From CAVYEM01 sp963767635 (GTDB taxonomy: Bacteria > Vulcanimicrobiota > Vulcanimicrobiia > Vulcanimicrobiales > Vulcanimicrobiaceae): a DNA stretch of 64,000 bases. Under the pieces are notes generated by a model. The model ran no database searches and had not been told where the DNA came from. It saw nothing but the letters and a program-made list of their open reading frames with translations. The DNA lies in contig CAVYEM010000001.1 of assembly GCA_963767635.1 (NCBI GenBank), positions 1,054,001-1,118,000 of the forward strand, written 5' to 3'. Made by a program: the position numbers and the translations under genes. Below are positions 47,724 through 57,467 of this stretch, one piece after another (positions within the stretch are counted from its first letter, which is position 1; each line of letters opens with the position of its first letter).

Positions 47724-50457
47724 TTAGAGCCGATACTGAACCGTGAGCATCATTTGCCGGGCCGGCAGCCCGTATAGTTCCGTGCCCTGGGTAAGTGAAC
47801 TCGTGTCCGTACCGAACTGATTTTCCGGCTGAAACATGCCCAAGCCGATGAGCCCGTACGGGCTTTCCGCATTGCTGTTGAAAAGATTGTTGATTCCGAA
47901 CGTTACAGTCACCGGGCCGCTCGTGTTGGATAGAGAAGCGTTCGCCCACCAAAATCCCGGAGTGTTGAACTGATTGTTGTCCGCGAGATAGTTTTCATCG
48001 AACCGCACGTCGACGCCGTGGCCGCTCTGATATTCCAGCCCGATCTCCGCCTTGTGCAAGGGGATGCCCTGGATCTGCGCGCCATTGATGACGGTGACGT
48101 TCTGCTGCAATATCGAGTCGGGCACGCCCAGATAGAACGCCGACTGCGTATCGTAGTAGAAGTCCGTGAGCAGCGTAGGCAAAATATGGACTCTTCCGGA
48201 CAGCTCGATGCCGCGATAACGGGCCTGCGACGCGTTATAGGTCGTGTTTACGTTTAAATTCGCGACGGTAGGGTTCGGAATGTTGGGACATAAGCTGGCG
48301 ATTTTGTCCAAATAGAGCTGGATGGTGGCCTGCGGGATGGTGGTGCCTACCGCCGAAAACGGCAGCGTTCCATCGAACAATGTGCCTTGCTCGTTCGCTT
48401 CGTACAGATTGAGCTGAATCGAGTTGTCGCGTCCGAACCGGCGGCCGTAGGCAAACTCGTAGTCGGTGGCTTTTTCAGGGCCGAGGTTGCGGTCGGAAAC
48501 GTCGCCAATGGTCGACTGGAGATTTCCGGCGCAGTTCGGAAAGAAACTGCCGACGTTGCCGTTTACGGCCGGCTCGGCAAATACGAGATTCGGCTGAGGA
48601 ATGCTCGCAGAGTGTCCGACGGTAAGCCGGAGAACGTCTGAGTTCGACGGGCGGTACATGACCGAAAAGCGCGGGTCGAACGACGTTATGGGCGTGACGT
48701 TTGCCCGCTTCACCCAGAGATTTGCAAAAAGCGATAACCGGCTGTTCGGAAAATATTGATCGTTGAGGAAAAAGCCGGACACATTGACGTCGAAGGGCTG
48801 CTTATAGGCAATCCGCTGAAACGTTTGGTTTGGTACGGTAAAGTTGTCTGGAAACTGGCTATTGGTGATCAGCTGATGCGCCGTCGAATACCCGAACCCG
48901 AAATCGTTCTTCGAACCGGAGATATCGTCGGTGATCAGCAGCCCGTGCGTGAAGAAAAAATGCGATCGGAAGAAATCGGAGGCAACGGCGCGATTGAAGT
49001 CCGTCGCATAGTAATCCGCGTATCCGTCGATCGTGAGCGTGTTGCTGCGCGAGAGCGTTTTCGTGAAGCGCGCGTCGTAGTCGTGATTGCGTATGCCCTG
49101 CCATGGCCCGGGGCCGCCGCCCGCTGGGCCGGACGTCAGTTGGGCGTATCGCGACGGCGGCAAGCATTGGTATTTCGGCGCCGCGTCCACGAGCACCGCG
49201 ATCGAGCCCGTGCAGGTTGCGGTTTGGCCGTTCGGCAGCGTAACGTTGGTCGTGTTATTATTCTGCACGAGCGCCTGCTGCGCGTTATACAGTTGGAACG
49301 GATACGGGAGAAAGTCTTGGTCGCCGTTGCCGGTTTTATCTTCCCAAGCATTTCCGGCATAGGTCGTGAGCGTCAGCCTGGTGCCGGGATCAAATGCATA
49401 AGAAAACTTGACCAGATCGTTGCGCAAAATGTAATCCGCGCTCACCGCATACGTGTTCGCGGCGACGTTCGCTGCCGTCAAGTTGTTTCCCAGCAGTCCG
49501 GTTTGCATGACCTGCTGCGGGATGAACTGGCCATACGTACCCTCCACGGCATGCGCGATCGCATAACCGAACTTGCCGATGGTGCCCGTGGCTTGAATGG
49601 CAGTGAGCGACTTACCATTGTTGCCGACGCCCTGTTCAAAGAGCGCACTCGGCTTTCGCGTCGGATCCAGGGTTTGGTAGTCGACGGTTCCCGCAATGGT
49701 ATCGACGCCGTACAGGCCCGTCAGCTCCCGATCCGTACGTGACCTGAATATTTTGGAAGCCGAAAAAGGGCGAAACTTGCGAATCGTAAGTATTAAACGC
49801 ATTCACTGCCGAGCCCAGCGGCCCGATCTGATGACCGTCTAAGAGCGTTGCCGTTTCGCTCGGGTTGAAACCTCGAATGCTCAGGAAGATGTCGTCGCCG
49901 ATCGCGTTGCTCGTCGTCGACGTAATGCCGGGCAACGTGGCCACGACGTCGGCCGCCCGCATGGAGTTTTCGCTTTGAATGATTTGCGGGGAAACGCTCT
50001 GGTTGATCGTTGCGCTGGTCTGCAGTGCCCCAGGGCCGCCTACGACGACCGCCGCGATCTCGCGCAGGCCGCCGGCGCTTCGCGCTATTGCCGTCCGAAC
50101 GTCAGCCGTTTGATTCAGGCTCACCACGACGTTTGGAATGCGCGTTCGTTGATAGCCTCGCGCGTCCACGACGATCGAATACGCGCCGGTGGGTTCGTTT
50201 GAAAAGCGGAACGAGCCGTCGGCGGCGGTTGTCGTTTGCGCCACCTTGTGCTCGTTGAGATCAAGCTCGATGCCGGCGTTGGCAATGGGTAATCCCCCGT
50301 TTGAATCAACGACGTGGCCGCTAATTGCGCCGACGGCGGCGCCCGGCTGTGCTGCGGCGGCGGACGGCACGGCCGGAATTACGGCACTGAGCGCAAGAGC
50401 TGAGCCGAGCAGCGTTCCAATTGCGCGGCGTACGGTCCGTATTTTAAAAACTCGCAT
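47724..50457 (-). CDS. TonB-dependent receptor with carboxypeptidase-regulatory-like domain, frameshifted
   Basis: About 910 residues, outer-membrane transporter. Signal peptide (AIGTLLGSALALSAVIPAVP, cut after AAA), regulatory-like domain (AISGHVVDSNGGLPIANAGI), plug (VVATLPGITSTTSNAIGDDI, LSIRGFNPSETATLLDGHQI, FFGFQNIQVTYGS) and barrel ending ARQMMLTVQYRL. The frame breaks at about 49740, just after FGFQNIQVTYGS, and continues with ELTGLYGVDTIAGTVDYQTL. One base change would restore it. The ATG at 50457 is used; a longer frame to 50532 is less likely. Divergent from the LuxR-type regulator with 121 bases between. Ligand unknown. Confidence 0.85.
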
Positions 50458-50578
50458 ATTGCAGCCAGTATAACGACGCGGCCATCGCTCGGCATGGGCT
50501 GTCTCCCCATGTGGGCGCTCGTTCTTCCCCATACTGAAGGCCTGGAGTGTTCGCGGATGCTACGGCGAAGCAGCGGCC

Positions 50579-53377
50579 ATGATCCATGGTTTCGGTTCTC
50601 GCGCCCTCATAGGCAGAGGCGCGGAGCTGGACGTTTTGCTGGAACGGTTTGCGGTCGCCGAAGCGGGAGACGGCTGCGGCGTTATTGTGACCGGCGATGC
50701 CGGCATGGGGAAGAGCCGGCTGCTTCTTCAGCTGCAAAAACGCATGGATGGCGGCGCGGCGTGGTGGTCCGTCGGCCAGTGCCTGGAGTACATTCAGGCG
50801 CCCTACCATGTGTTTTCAGAGATCGTTCGTAACCTTTTCGGCACGCACGCGGGCGAAAATGTCCCGCTGGAAACGCCCTTCGCATGGCTCGTATCCGGTG
50901 GATCCTCCGGTGAGCCGGCTGCAGGTGAGACGCACCAGCGCAAGCTGCTCGGATTCGAAGGGGTTGTTCGCGAACTGCGAGCGCTTTCGCGCGTGCGCCC
51001 GCTCGTTATTGCGGTAGAAGACGTGCACTGGGCCGACGTCGGCTCCAGCGAGCTCCTCCAGTTCTTAGCGTCGCGTTTGGCCGGCACGCGAATGTTTCTC
51101 ATCGTCACGTGCCGCTTCGGCGATATTTCGGGGCTGAGCAGTTCGTCGGCGTATCTGGAAACGCTGGAGCGTTTGGGATTGGCGCGGCTGCACCTGAACG
51201 CGCTCTCGCGCGACGAGGTGCGAGCGCTGGTGCGCAGGCTGCTGCACGGCGACGAATCGCTGCCTGCCGAAGCGATTGCGCAGATCGAGCAATTGGCCGA
51301 CGGAAATCCGCTGTACGCCGAGGAGCTGTTGCGCAGCACGATGATGCGGCGCGCTTCGACGTCGAATGCGCCGCCGCACATTCCGGCGTCGCTGGCTTCG
51401 ACGGTGGCGGAGCGGCTCAATCGGCTCGAGCCGGAGATGCGCAACGTGATCGTTCAGGCTGCGGTGATCGGCAGAAGTTTCAACTCCAACCTGTTGGCCA
51501 GCATCGTGCGGCGCCCACAGGCGCTCGTGCTCGAAGCACTACGCCAAGCGCGCGACCTGCAGTTAATCGTTGAGGATGAATCCCGCACGATCACGTATTC
51601 TTTCACCCATCAACTGGTTCGCGAAGCCATTTACCGGCAGTTGCTGGCTCAGGAAACGCTTCCGTTGCACGAACGGATCGCGCAGCATCTGGAGAGCGCC
51701 GCCGAGGATCACAATCGTATCGCGGAACTCGCTTACCATTGGGGTGCTGCCGGTAACGCCGCGAAAGCCATGCAGTACAATACGGCCGCCGGAGATATGG
51801 CGATAAGCGTTCACGCTCACGGCGACGTCGCCAAATTCTATAGAAGAGCGCTCCACTTTGCGGACGACGGAACCGTGCAGCGCGCCGAGTTGTGTGGAAA
51901 ACTCGCAGCCGTGCTCTACATGGACGGCTTCACATCCGAGGCCAAACACTGGTTTGAGGAAGGCGTCAAAGAATTCGGACACCTCGGCGACGAACAGCGC
52001 GTCGCGCGAATACTGCTTCGCTTTGCGAAACTGGAGTTCTTCGAGGCCAACGTCGCCGTCAGCGTCACGCTAGCGGAGCGCGCACTGGGTAGTTTACGAT
52101 CGCAGAACCCGGAGAATCGTCTGGTGCTGATTGAAGCATTCTGTGAAGTAGCGCGCTACTTGGCGATCCTGGGCAGAAGCAGCGAGGGCCTGAAGTATTT
52201 GGAGCGGGCACGTGAAGCGGCCGCTGCGCACGCAGTGCAGCTCCCGGCTTTTTTTTACGATGTGCGCGCAATGGCGCGCGCGAACACTGGAAACAAAAAC
52301 GACGCGCTCGCCGATTTCAAACGATCCACCGAATTAGCGGATCGATCGGGCGATGTAGAAACGGGATTGCGAATTTGGAATAACTACGGCTGCTACGCCT
52401 CCTGGCTCGGCCTTGGAGACGTTTCCGTTGAGGCGTACGAACGGACGCTGGCGCTGTGCGAAGCGCGCGGCTTTTTGGTGCGAACGGCATTTTCAGCCTT
52501 AGGCCTAGCATGCACGATGTTTCGCTTGGGGCGCTTGTTTGACGCTCGCAAATTCGTTCAGCTCGCGCTAGAACGAGGCGTCACAACGCCGTTGAACCGG
52601 TTGGTTTTGGCCGAGATAGGCATTCCGCTGGCAATCATGCTGCGCGATGAGGGGTTGCTCGCCGAAAGCGTCGATCATGCCCTGCTGGAAAGAGTGTTGA
52701 ATGCTCCGTCCGAATCGACCGGTCCGGTCGCAAACGCGTTCGCCGAGCTAGCGATGCATAGGGGCGAGGTGGTTAAGGCACAAGGAATTTTGCACGGCGC
52801 GCTGGACGTGCTGCCCGCGGCCGAACGTGCATGGGAGATGCTCGTGCAGATCGCGCGTCACGGATATGCATCCGATCTTCCGCGTGCGCGTGCAATATTG
52901 GGTGCGGCCACGACGACGCGCACGACCACGGCGGGCGCCGCTTACATGAAACTGTTCGCCGCGCATGCCGCCGCCAGGACGGGGCAGCGCGACGCCTGTA
53001 AGGCAGATGCGAAGGCTTCGGCCGATCTATTCGGCCGTTTGGGATGGAGAGTTCCGCGCGCCCGCGCGCTGGAGCTTTCCGGGGGTGTTTCGCAGGCGGC
53101 AGCTTTGTACCGCGAAATCGGGAGCACCGCCGATTTACAGCGCGTCTCGCGAACGTTGGAGCGCCGGAGTCGTGGTCGATCCGGCTCGAAATTGACCTCG
53201 CGCGAGCGAGAAATTGCGGCGCTCGTGGCGGAAGGCCGCTCGAACAGAGCGATCGCGCAGGAACTCGGCATCAGCGATCACACCGTGGGACACCATCTCG
53301 AATCGATCTTCAATCGCTTAGACATCGGCTCTCGCTCGCAATTAGCCTCGTACGTGAGAGAAACGCAGCCGGCATAG
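50579..53377 (+). CDS. LuxR-family transcriptional regulator with AAA ATPase and TPR-like region (LAL type)
   Basis: 932 residues. Large ATP-binding regulator of the LuxR type: N-terminal AAA domain with Walker A GDAGMGKSRLLLQL (about 38-51) and Walker B VIAVEDVHWADVGSSELLQF, a long alpha-helical TPR-like middle (about 380-840), and a C-terminal LuxR helix-turn-helix (LTSREREIAALVAEGRSNRA, IAQELGISDHTVGHHLESIF). It would bind DNA as an ATP- and ligand-switched activator. ATG at 50579; one clean frame across 2.8 kb. Divergent from the TonB receptor gene, a natural candidate target. Confidence 0.9.
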   Translation: MIHGFGSRALIGRGAELDVLLERFAVAEAGDGCGVIVTGDAGMGKSRLLLQLQKRMDGGAAWWSVGQCLEYIQAPYHVFSEIVRNLFGTHAGENVPLETPFAWLVSGGSSGEPAAGETHQRKLLGFEGVVRELRALSRVRPLVIAVEDVHWADVGSSELLQFLASRLAGTRMFLIVTCRFGDISGLSSSSAYLETLERLGLARLHLNALSRDEVRALVRRLLHGDESLPAEAIAQIEQLADGNPLYAEELLRSTMMRRASTSNAPPHIPASLASTVAERLNRLEPEMRNVIVQAAVIGRSFNSNLLASIVRRPQALVLEALRQARDLQLIVEDESRTITYSFTHQLVREAIYRQLLAQETLPLHERIAQHLESAAEDHNRIAELAYHWGAAGNAAKAMQYNTAAGDMAISVHAHGDVAKFYRRALHFADDGTVQRAELCGKLAAVLYMDGFTSEAKHWFEEGVKEFGHLGDEQRVARILLRFAKLEFFEANVAVSVTLAERALGSLRSQNPENRLVLIEAFCEVARYLAILGRSSEGLKYLERAREAAAAHAVQLPAFFYDVRAMARANTGNKNDALADFKRSTELADRSGDVETGLRIWNNYGCYASWLGLGDVSVEAYERTLALCEARGFLVRTAFSALGLACTMFRLGRLFDARKFVQLALERGVTTPLNRLVLAEIGIPLAIMLRDEGLLAESVDHALLERVLNAPSESTGPVANAFAELAMHRGEVVKAQGILHGALDVLPAAERAWEMLVQIARHGYASDLPRARAILGAATTTRTTTAGAAYMKLFAAHAAARTGQRDACKADAKASADLFGRLGWRVPRARALELSGGVSQAAALYREIGSTADLQRVSRTLERRSRGRSGSKLTSREREIAALVAEGRSNRAIAQELGISDHTVGHHLESIFNRLDIGSRSQLASYVRETQPA

Positions 53378-53491
53378 GCGCTCGTCGCACGCCGTGCTAG
53401 AGCAACTCAGCCGCGAGGCGTCCGCTGGAGAGCCGAAGCTGCGAGTCCCCGGCGCGCAGGCCGGCGGGTTGCGGTGGGCGGCGGCCCGTCC

Positions 53492-53794
53492 TCATGTTCG
53501 GCCGATTCGTGGATCAACTTCTCGGGTAATCTTTTCTTCAAGCTTGTCGCGCATCAATTCGACGTCGTAGCGTTGCTGCAAATTGAGCCAGAAACCTGGC
53601 GTTACGCCGAAATAACGGCCAAGGCGGAAGGCGGTTTCAACGGTAACTCCACGGCGCCCGTTCACGATTTCGCCGATGCGTGTGTTCGGGATGCGTAACG
53701 CCGTGGCAAGTTTGTTTTGCGTTAGATCCAATGGTTCCATAAACTGGTGCAAGAGGATTTGACCCGGGTGTACCGGCAACCGTCGTCTGCTCAT
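53492..53794 (-). CDS. higA: HigA-family antitoxin
   Basis: 100 residues from the ATG at 53794 (a GTG at 53815 adds seven). Xre-type helix-turn-helix of the HigA/VapI type: PVHPGQILLHQFMEPLDLTQ, NKLATALRIPNTRIGEIVNG, RRGVTVETAFRLGRYFGVTP, GFWLNLQQRYDVELMRDKL. Binds HigB and represses its own operon. It follows higB on the same strand, the order typical of HigBA (toxin first). Downstream 53378-53491 shows nothing I can name. Confidence 0.9.
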   Translation of the reverse strand: MSRRRLPVHPGQILLHQFMEPLDLTQNKLATALRIPNTRIGEIVNGRRGVTVETAFRLGRYFGVTPGFWLNLQQRYDVELMRDKLEEKITREVDPRIGRT

Positions 53795-53818
53795 AATATC
53801 GGAATGCTGCCCCACACG

Positions 53819-54094
53819 TTAATGAATGTCTTTAATTTCCACATCATATGCATCGTTGCCCGACCAATTGAACAGCAGCCTAAATTGCTTGTTGATACGG
53901 ATGCTGTACTTCCCATGAAACTGAACCAGCTTCTCAAGGCGGTTACCCGGTATAACGTGCAGTTCGTTCAGTGACGTTGCCGCGTTTAGTATGGCTAGTT
54001 TTTCGTCAGCTGCTTGCGCTATCGAGGCAAACTTACGTACAGGCTTGCGTTCGAAAAATTGCCGCGTGTCCTTGCCGGCGAATGTCTTGATCAA
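53819..54094 (-). CDS. higB: HigB-family (RelE/ParE superfamily) toxin
   Basis: 91 residues. Ribosome-dependent mRNA interferase by family: IKTFAGKDTRQFFERKPVRK, NAATSLNELHVIPGNRLEKL and the ending INKQFRLLFNWSGNDAYDVE followed by IKDIH. All family blocks are present, so the pair looks functional. The start at 54094 is TTG with AGGA very close, so the exact start is uncertain. The stop lies 24 bases before the higA ATG. Confidence 0.9.
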   Translation of the reverse strand: MIKTFAGKDTRQFFERKPVRKFASIAQAADEKLAILNAATSLNELHVIPGNRLEKLVQFHGKYSIRINKQFRLLFNWSGNDAYDVEIKDIH

Positions 54095-54234
54095 TTCCTA
54101 AGTATACATCGCGTCGCATTCAACGTCAAGCGTTGGATGACGTGCATTTTTCAATAAGGCCATGGGTGCGCCGTTGTTTTGGCGCCGAGCGGGATGAGCG
54201 CCGCAGGCTGGAGACCCAGCGGAGCCGGCGTGGC

Positions 54235-54278
54235 GGGAAGTGACGGCGTAGGAGCACAACAGAGCGGGAGCACTTCCC
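54235..54278 (+). other. Hairpin in the leader of the RND pump gene
   Basis: Perfect 8-bp stem GGGAAGTG (54235-54242) with CACTTCCC (54271-54278), ending directly before the GGGAGG ribosome-binding site of the TTG start at 54289. The rest of the 54095-54288 region has no supported gene. The stem could mask or expose the ribosome-binding site; no known riboswitch class is recognised. Confidence 0.4.
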
Positions 54279-54288
54279 GGGAGGCCCG

Positions 54289-57200
54289 TTGACCCAGTTT
54301 TTTTTACGCCGGCCAATTTTCGCGGCCGTTTGCTCGCTCGTCGTACTGCTGGCGGGACTCATCGTCATACCGACCCTGCCGATCGCGCAGTACCCCCAGA
54401 TCGCTCCGCCGGTCGTTACGGTCAACGCGGTCTACACCGGGGCCAATGCGCAAGCCGTAGAGTCCGCCGTTACGACGCCGTTGGAACAGGCGGTCAATGG
54501 CGTAGAAGGGCTGCGCTACATCAGCTCGACCAGCGCGAACAACGGCACGAGCACGGTCGTCTGCACGTTTGCGCTCGGAACGAACCTGGACATTGCCGCG
54601 ACGGACGTGCAAAACGCGGTGCAGTCCGCGATGGGCCAGCTGCCCAACGAGGTCAAGCAAACCGGCGTCACGGTAACCAAAAATTCCGGGTCGTTCGTGA
54701 TGGCGGCGGCATTGCGATCGACCAACGCGCAATACGGCCAGCTCTTTCTGAGCAATTACGCCGAACTCAACGTCGTCAATTCGCTCAAGCGGGTTCCGGG
54801 CGTGAGCAACGTGCTCATCTTCGGACAGCGCCGGTATGCCATGCGAGTGTGGGTGGATCCGCACAAGCTGCAAGCCCGCGGCTTGGCGATCACCGACGTC
54901 CTGAGCGCCCTGCAGGAACAGAACGTCGAGGTCGCCGCCGGCAGCATCGGAAGCGCTCCCGAACCGAAGAACCAACCCTTCACGATCAACGTGCGCGCCG
55001 AAGGGCGTCTGAGCACGCCGGACCAGTTCCGCAACGTGATCGTGCGCGCCGATCCCGGCGGCGGTTATACGCGCTTGGGCGACGTCGCGCGCGTGGATCT
55101 GGGTGCCGAAGATTACTCCAGCTCGATCACGTTCGACGGTAACACCAACGTCGTCGGCTTAGGCATTCAACAGTTGCCCACGGCCAACGCGCTGCAGGTC
55201 GCCGACGGCGTGCGCAAGGAGCTCACGCTGCTCTCTCGCACGTTTCCCGCCGGCGTGAGCTACGACATCGCCTTCGATACCACGCAGTTCGTCCAGGAAT
55301 CGATTCGCGAAGTCGTTTTGACGCTGATCCTGTCGATCGTGCTGGTCGTTCTGGTGATTTTCCTATTCCTGCAGAATCCGCGCTCGACGCTCATCCCGGC
55401 GGTGACGCTGCCGATTTCGCTGATCGGCACCTTTGCGGTGATGAAGGTCTTCGGGTTTACGATCAACACGATCACGCTCTTCGGCTTAACGCTTGCGACG
55501 GGGCTCGTGGTGGACGATGCCATCGTGGTCATCGAGAACATCGCGCGTTTCATTCAGGAGAAGGGCATGGGCGGGGTCGAGGGAGCCGCCGCGGCGATGC
55601 GTGAAATTCAAAGCGCCGTCGTCGCGTCCTCACTCGTGTTGCTCGCGGTATTTGTGCCGGTCGCGTTTTTTCCGGGGACGAGCGGACAACTCTACAAACA
55701 GTTTGCGCTGACGATCGCCGCGTCGATCGCGATCTCGCTGTTCGCCTCGCTCACGCTCACGCCCGTGATGTCGGCGCTGATGATCCGCGGCGAGACCGAA
55801 TCGAAGTTTCGATTTTTCGTCTGGTTCAACCGTGGCCTCGCGGCGTTTCGCGCCTGGTATCGCGCCCTGCTGCCAAAACTGTTTCGCGCGCGCTGGATCG
55901 TCGCCGGTTTGTTCGTGCTCGCCCTCGCCGGCACGGTGGTGCTCTTCCGAACTACTCCAACGGGATTCATTCCGGACGAAGATCAAGGCTTTTTCATCGT
56001 CCTCATCCAGGCGCCCGAAGGTACCTCGCTCTCACACGAACAGGACGTGGGCAGGCGAGTCGAAGCGATTCTCTCGCAGCAGCCTGAGATTCAGCATATC
56101 TTCGACGTCTCGGGATTCAGTTTTTCGGGAAGCGGACCGAATCGCGGCATGGCGTTCATCAACCTCAAGCCGTGGTCGCAGCGCAAAGGTGCGGCCCATT
56201 CGCTCAAAGCCATTTTGGGACGCGTGCAGCAGCGCTTCATGGGCATACCCGACGCGCAGGTGTTCGCCTTCAACCCGCCCGCGATTCAAGGCGTCGGCAG
56301 TTTCGGCGGATTCCAATTCGAGCTGGAGGACCGGGGGAACGTCGGACTCCCAACCCTGATGAAAACGGCGTACGGTTACATGGGATTAGGCAACCAGAAT
56401 CCCAATCTTCAACAAGTCTTCACGACATTTCGCATCGATGCACCGCTCTTTCAAGTGCACATCGATCGCGCCAAAGCCAAAAGCATCGGCATCTCGCTCA
56501 GCGACGTGTTCAGCACGATGCAGACGGATTTGGGATCGTACTACGTCAACGATTTCGACTATTTGAACCGCTCCTATCGGGTCTACGTGGAGGCGGAGGA
56601 TCCATACCGCTCGACGCTGGGTGCGCTGCAGTATTTGTACGTGCGCTCGCAGGGCGGCGGCATGGTGCCGCTCAGCGGTTTGGGAACCACCCAGCTGACC
56701 AAATCGGCGCCAATCATCACGCACTACAATCTCTTCCGCTCGATCGAAATCAACGGCAACGCGGCTCCTGGTAAAGGATCCGGACAAGCGATTGCGGCGA
56801 TGGAGAAGATCGGCCGGCAGATCGATCCTCCCGGAGTCGGATACGAATGGTCGGGCCTCTCGCTCGAGGAGATTGAGGGCGGAAGCCTCGCCGTAATTAT
56901 CTTTTTCATCGGCATCGTTTTCGTGTTTTTGGTGCTGGCGGCGCAGTACGAGAGCTTTGTCGATCCGCTCATCGTGCTGCTGGCCGTGCCGGTTGCCATT
57001 TTAGGGGCACTGGCATTCTTGAACGTGCGCAGCATTGCCAGCGATGCGTACGCGCAGGTCGGCTTCGTCATGCTGATCGGCCTCGCGAGCAAGAGCGCGA
57101 TTTTGATCGTGGAGTTCGCCAATCAACAGATGCGGCAAGGCGCAGACATCGTCACGGCGGCGGCGCGCGCCGCTCAAACGCGGCTGCGGCCCATTCTCAT

Positions 57201-57456
57201 GACGTCGATCGCCTTCATCGCGGCCGTTACGCCGCTCGTGTTTGCGAGCGGTGCGGGAAGCGCGGCGCGTCACTCGCTGGGGACGGTGGTGTTCGGCGGG
57301 ATGGTCGTCTCGACGGTGCTGAACCTGGCTATCACGCCGGTGCTCTACGTCATCATTAAATCGTTTTCGTTGCGCCGGCGTCGCCGTGCTGCCGGAGCCG
57401 GCGCATTGCCGCAGCTCGATCTGCCGGCGCCCGAACCGCCGGTGACGGCCTCATAA
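54289..57456 (+). CDS. RND efflux pump inner-membrane permease (HAE1/AcrB family)
   Basis: 1,055 residues, full length for a hydrophobe/amphiphile efflux RND permease. Visible: TM1 VTQFFLRRPIFAAVCSLVVL; porter phrases QNEV-like (QEQNVEVAAGSIGSAP); TM4 with the proton-relay aspartates GLVVDDAIVVIENIARF; the TM10 lysine in IGLASKSAILIVEFANQQM; and RLRPILMTSIAFIAAVTPLV. Exports lipophilic compounds using the proton gradient. TTG start with GGGAGG five bases upstream. No membrane-fusion protein or outer-membrane channel gene is adjacent: upstream is higBA, downstream a convergent helicase gene with an 11-base gap, so partners must be elsewhere. Confidence 0.93.
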   Translation: MTQFFLRRPIFAAVCSLVVLLAGLIVIPTLPIAQYPQIAPPVVTVNAVYTGANAQAVESAVTTPLEQAVNGVEGLRYISSTSANNGTSTVVCTFALGTNLDIAATDVQNAVQSAMGQLPNEVKQTGVTVTKNSGSFVMAAALRSTNAQYGQLFLSNYAELNVVNSLKRVPGVSNVLIFGQRRYAMRVWVDPHKLQARGLAITDVLSALQEQNVEVAAGSIGSAPEPKNQPFTINVRAEGRLSTPDQFRNVIVRADPGGGYTRLGDVARVDLGAEDYSSSITFDGNTNVVGLGIQQLPTANALQVADGVRKELTLLSRTFPAGVSYDIAFDTTQFVQESIREVVLTLILSIVLVVLVIFLFLQNPRSTLIPAVTLPISLIGTFAVMKVFGFTINTITLFGLTLATGLVVDDAIVVIENIARFIQEKGMGGVEGAAAAMREIQSAVVASSLVLLAVFVPVAFFPGTSGQLYKQFALTIAASIAISLFASLTLTPVMSALMIRGETESKFRFFVWFNRGLAAFRAWYRALLPKLFRARWIVAGLFVLALAGTVVLFRTTPTGFIPDEDQGFFIVLIQAPEGTSLSHEQDVGRRVEAILSQQPEIQHIFDVSGFSFSGSGPNRGMAFINLKPWSQRKGAAHSLKAILGRVQQRFMGIPDAQVFAFNPPAIQGVGSFGGFQFELEDRGNVGLPTLMKTAYGYMGLGNQNPNLQQVFTTFRIDAPLFQVHIDRAKAKSIGISLSDVFSTMQTDLGSYYVNDFDYLNRSYRVYVEAEDPYRSTLGALQYLYVRSQGGGMVPLSGLGTTQLTKSAPIITHYNLFRSIEINGNAAPGKGSGQAIAAMEKIGRQIDPPGVGYEWSGLSLEEIEGGSLAVIIFFIGIVFVFLVLAAQYESFVDPLIVLLAVPVAILGALAFLNVRSIASDAYAQVGFVMLIGLASKSAILIVEFANQQMRQGADIVTAAARAAQTRLRPILMTSIAFIAAVTPLVFASGAGSAARHSLGTVVFGGMVVSTVLNLAITPVLYVIIKSFSLRRRRRAAGAGALPQLDLPAPEPPVTAS

Positions 57457-57467
57457 GCGCTGCCGGC

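Noticed and set aside
53378..53491. Possible small gene or tRNA after the LuxR-type regulator
   Set aside because: No tRNA cloverleaf, no start with a ribosome-binding site; GC-rich spacer only.
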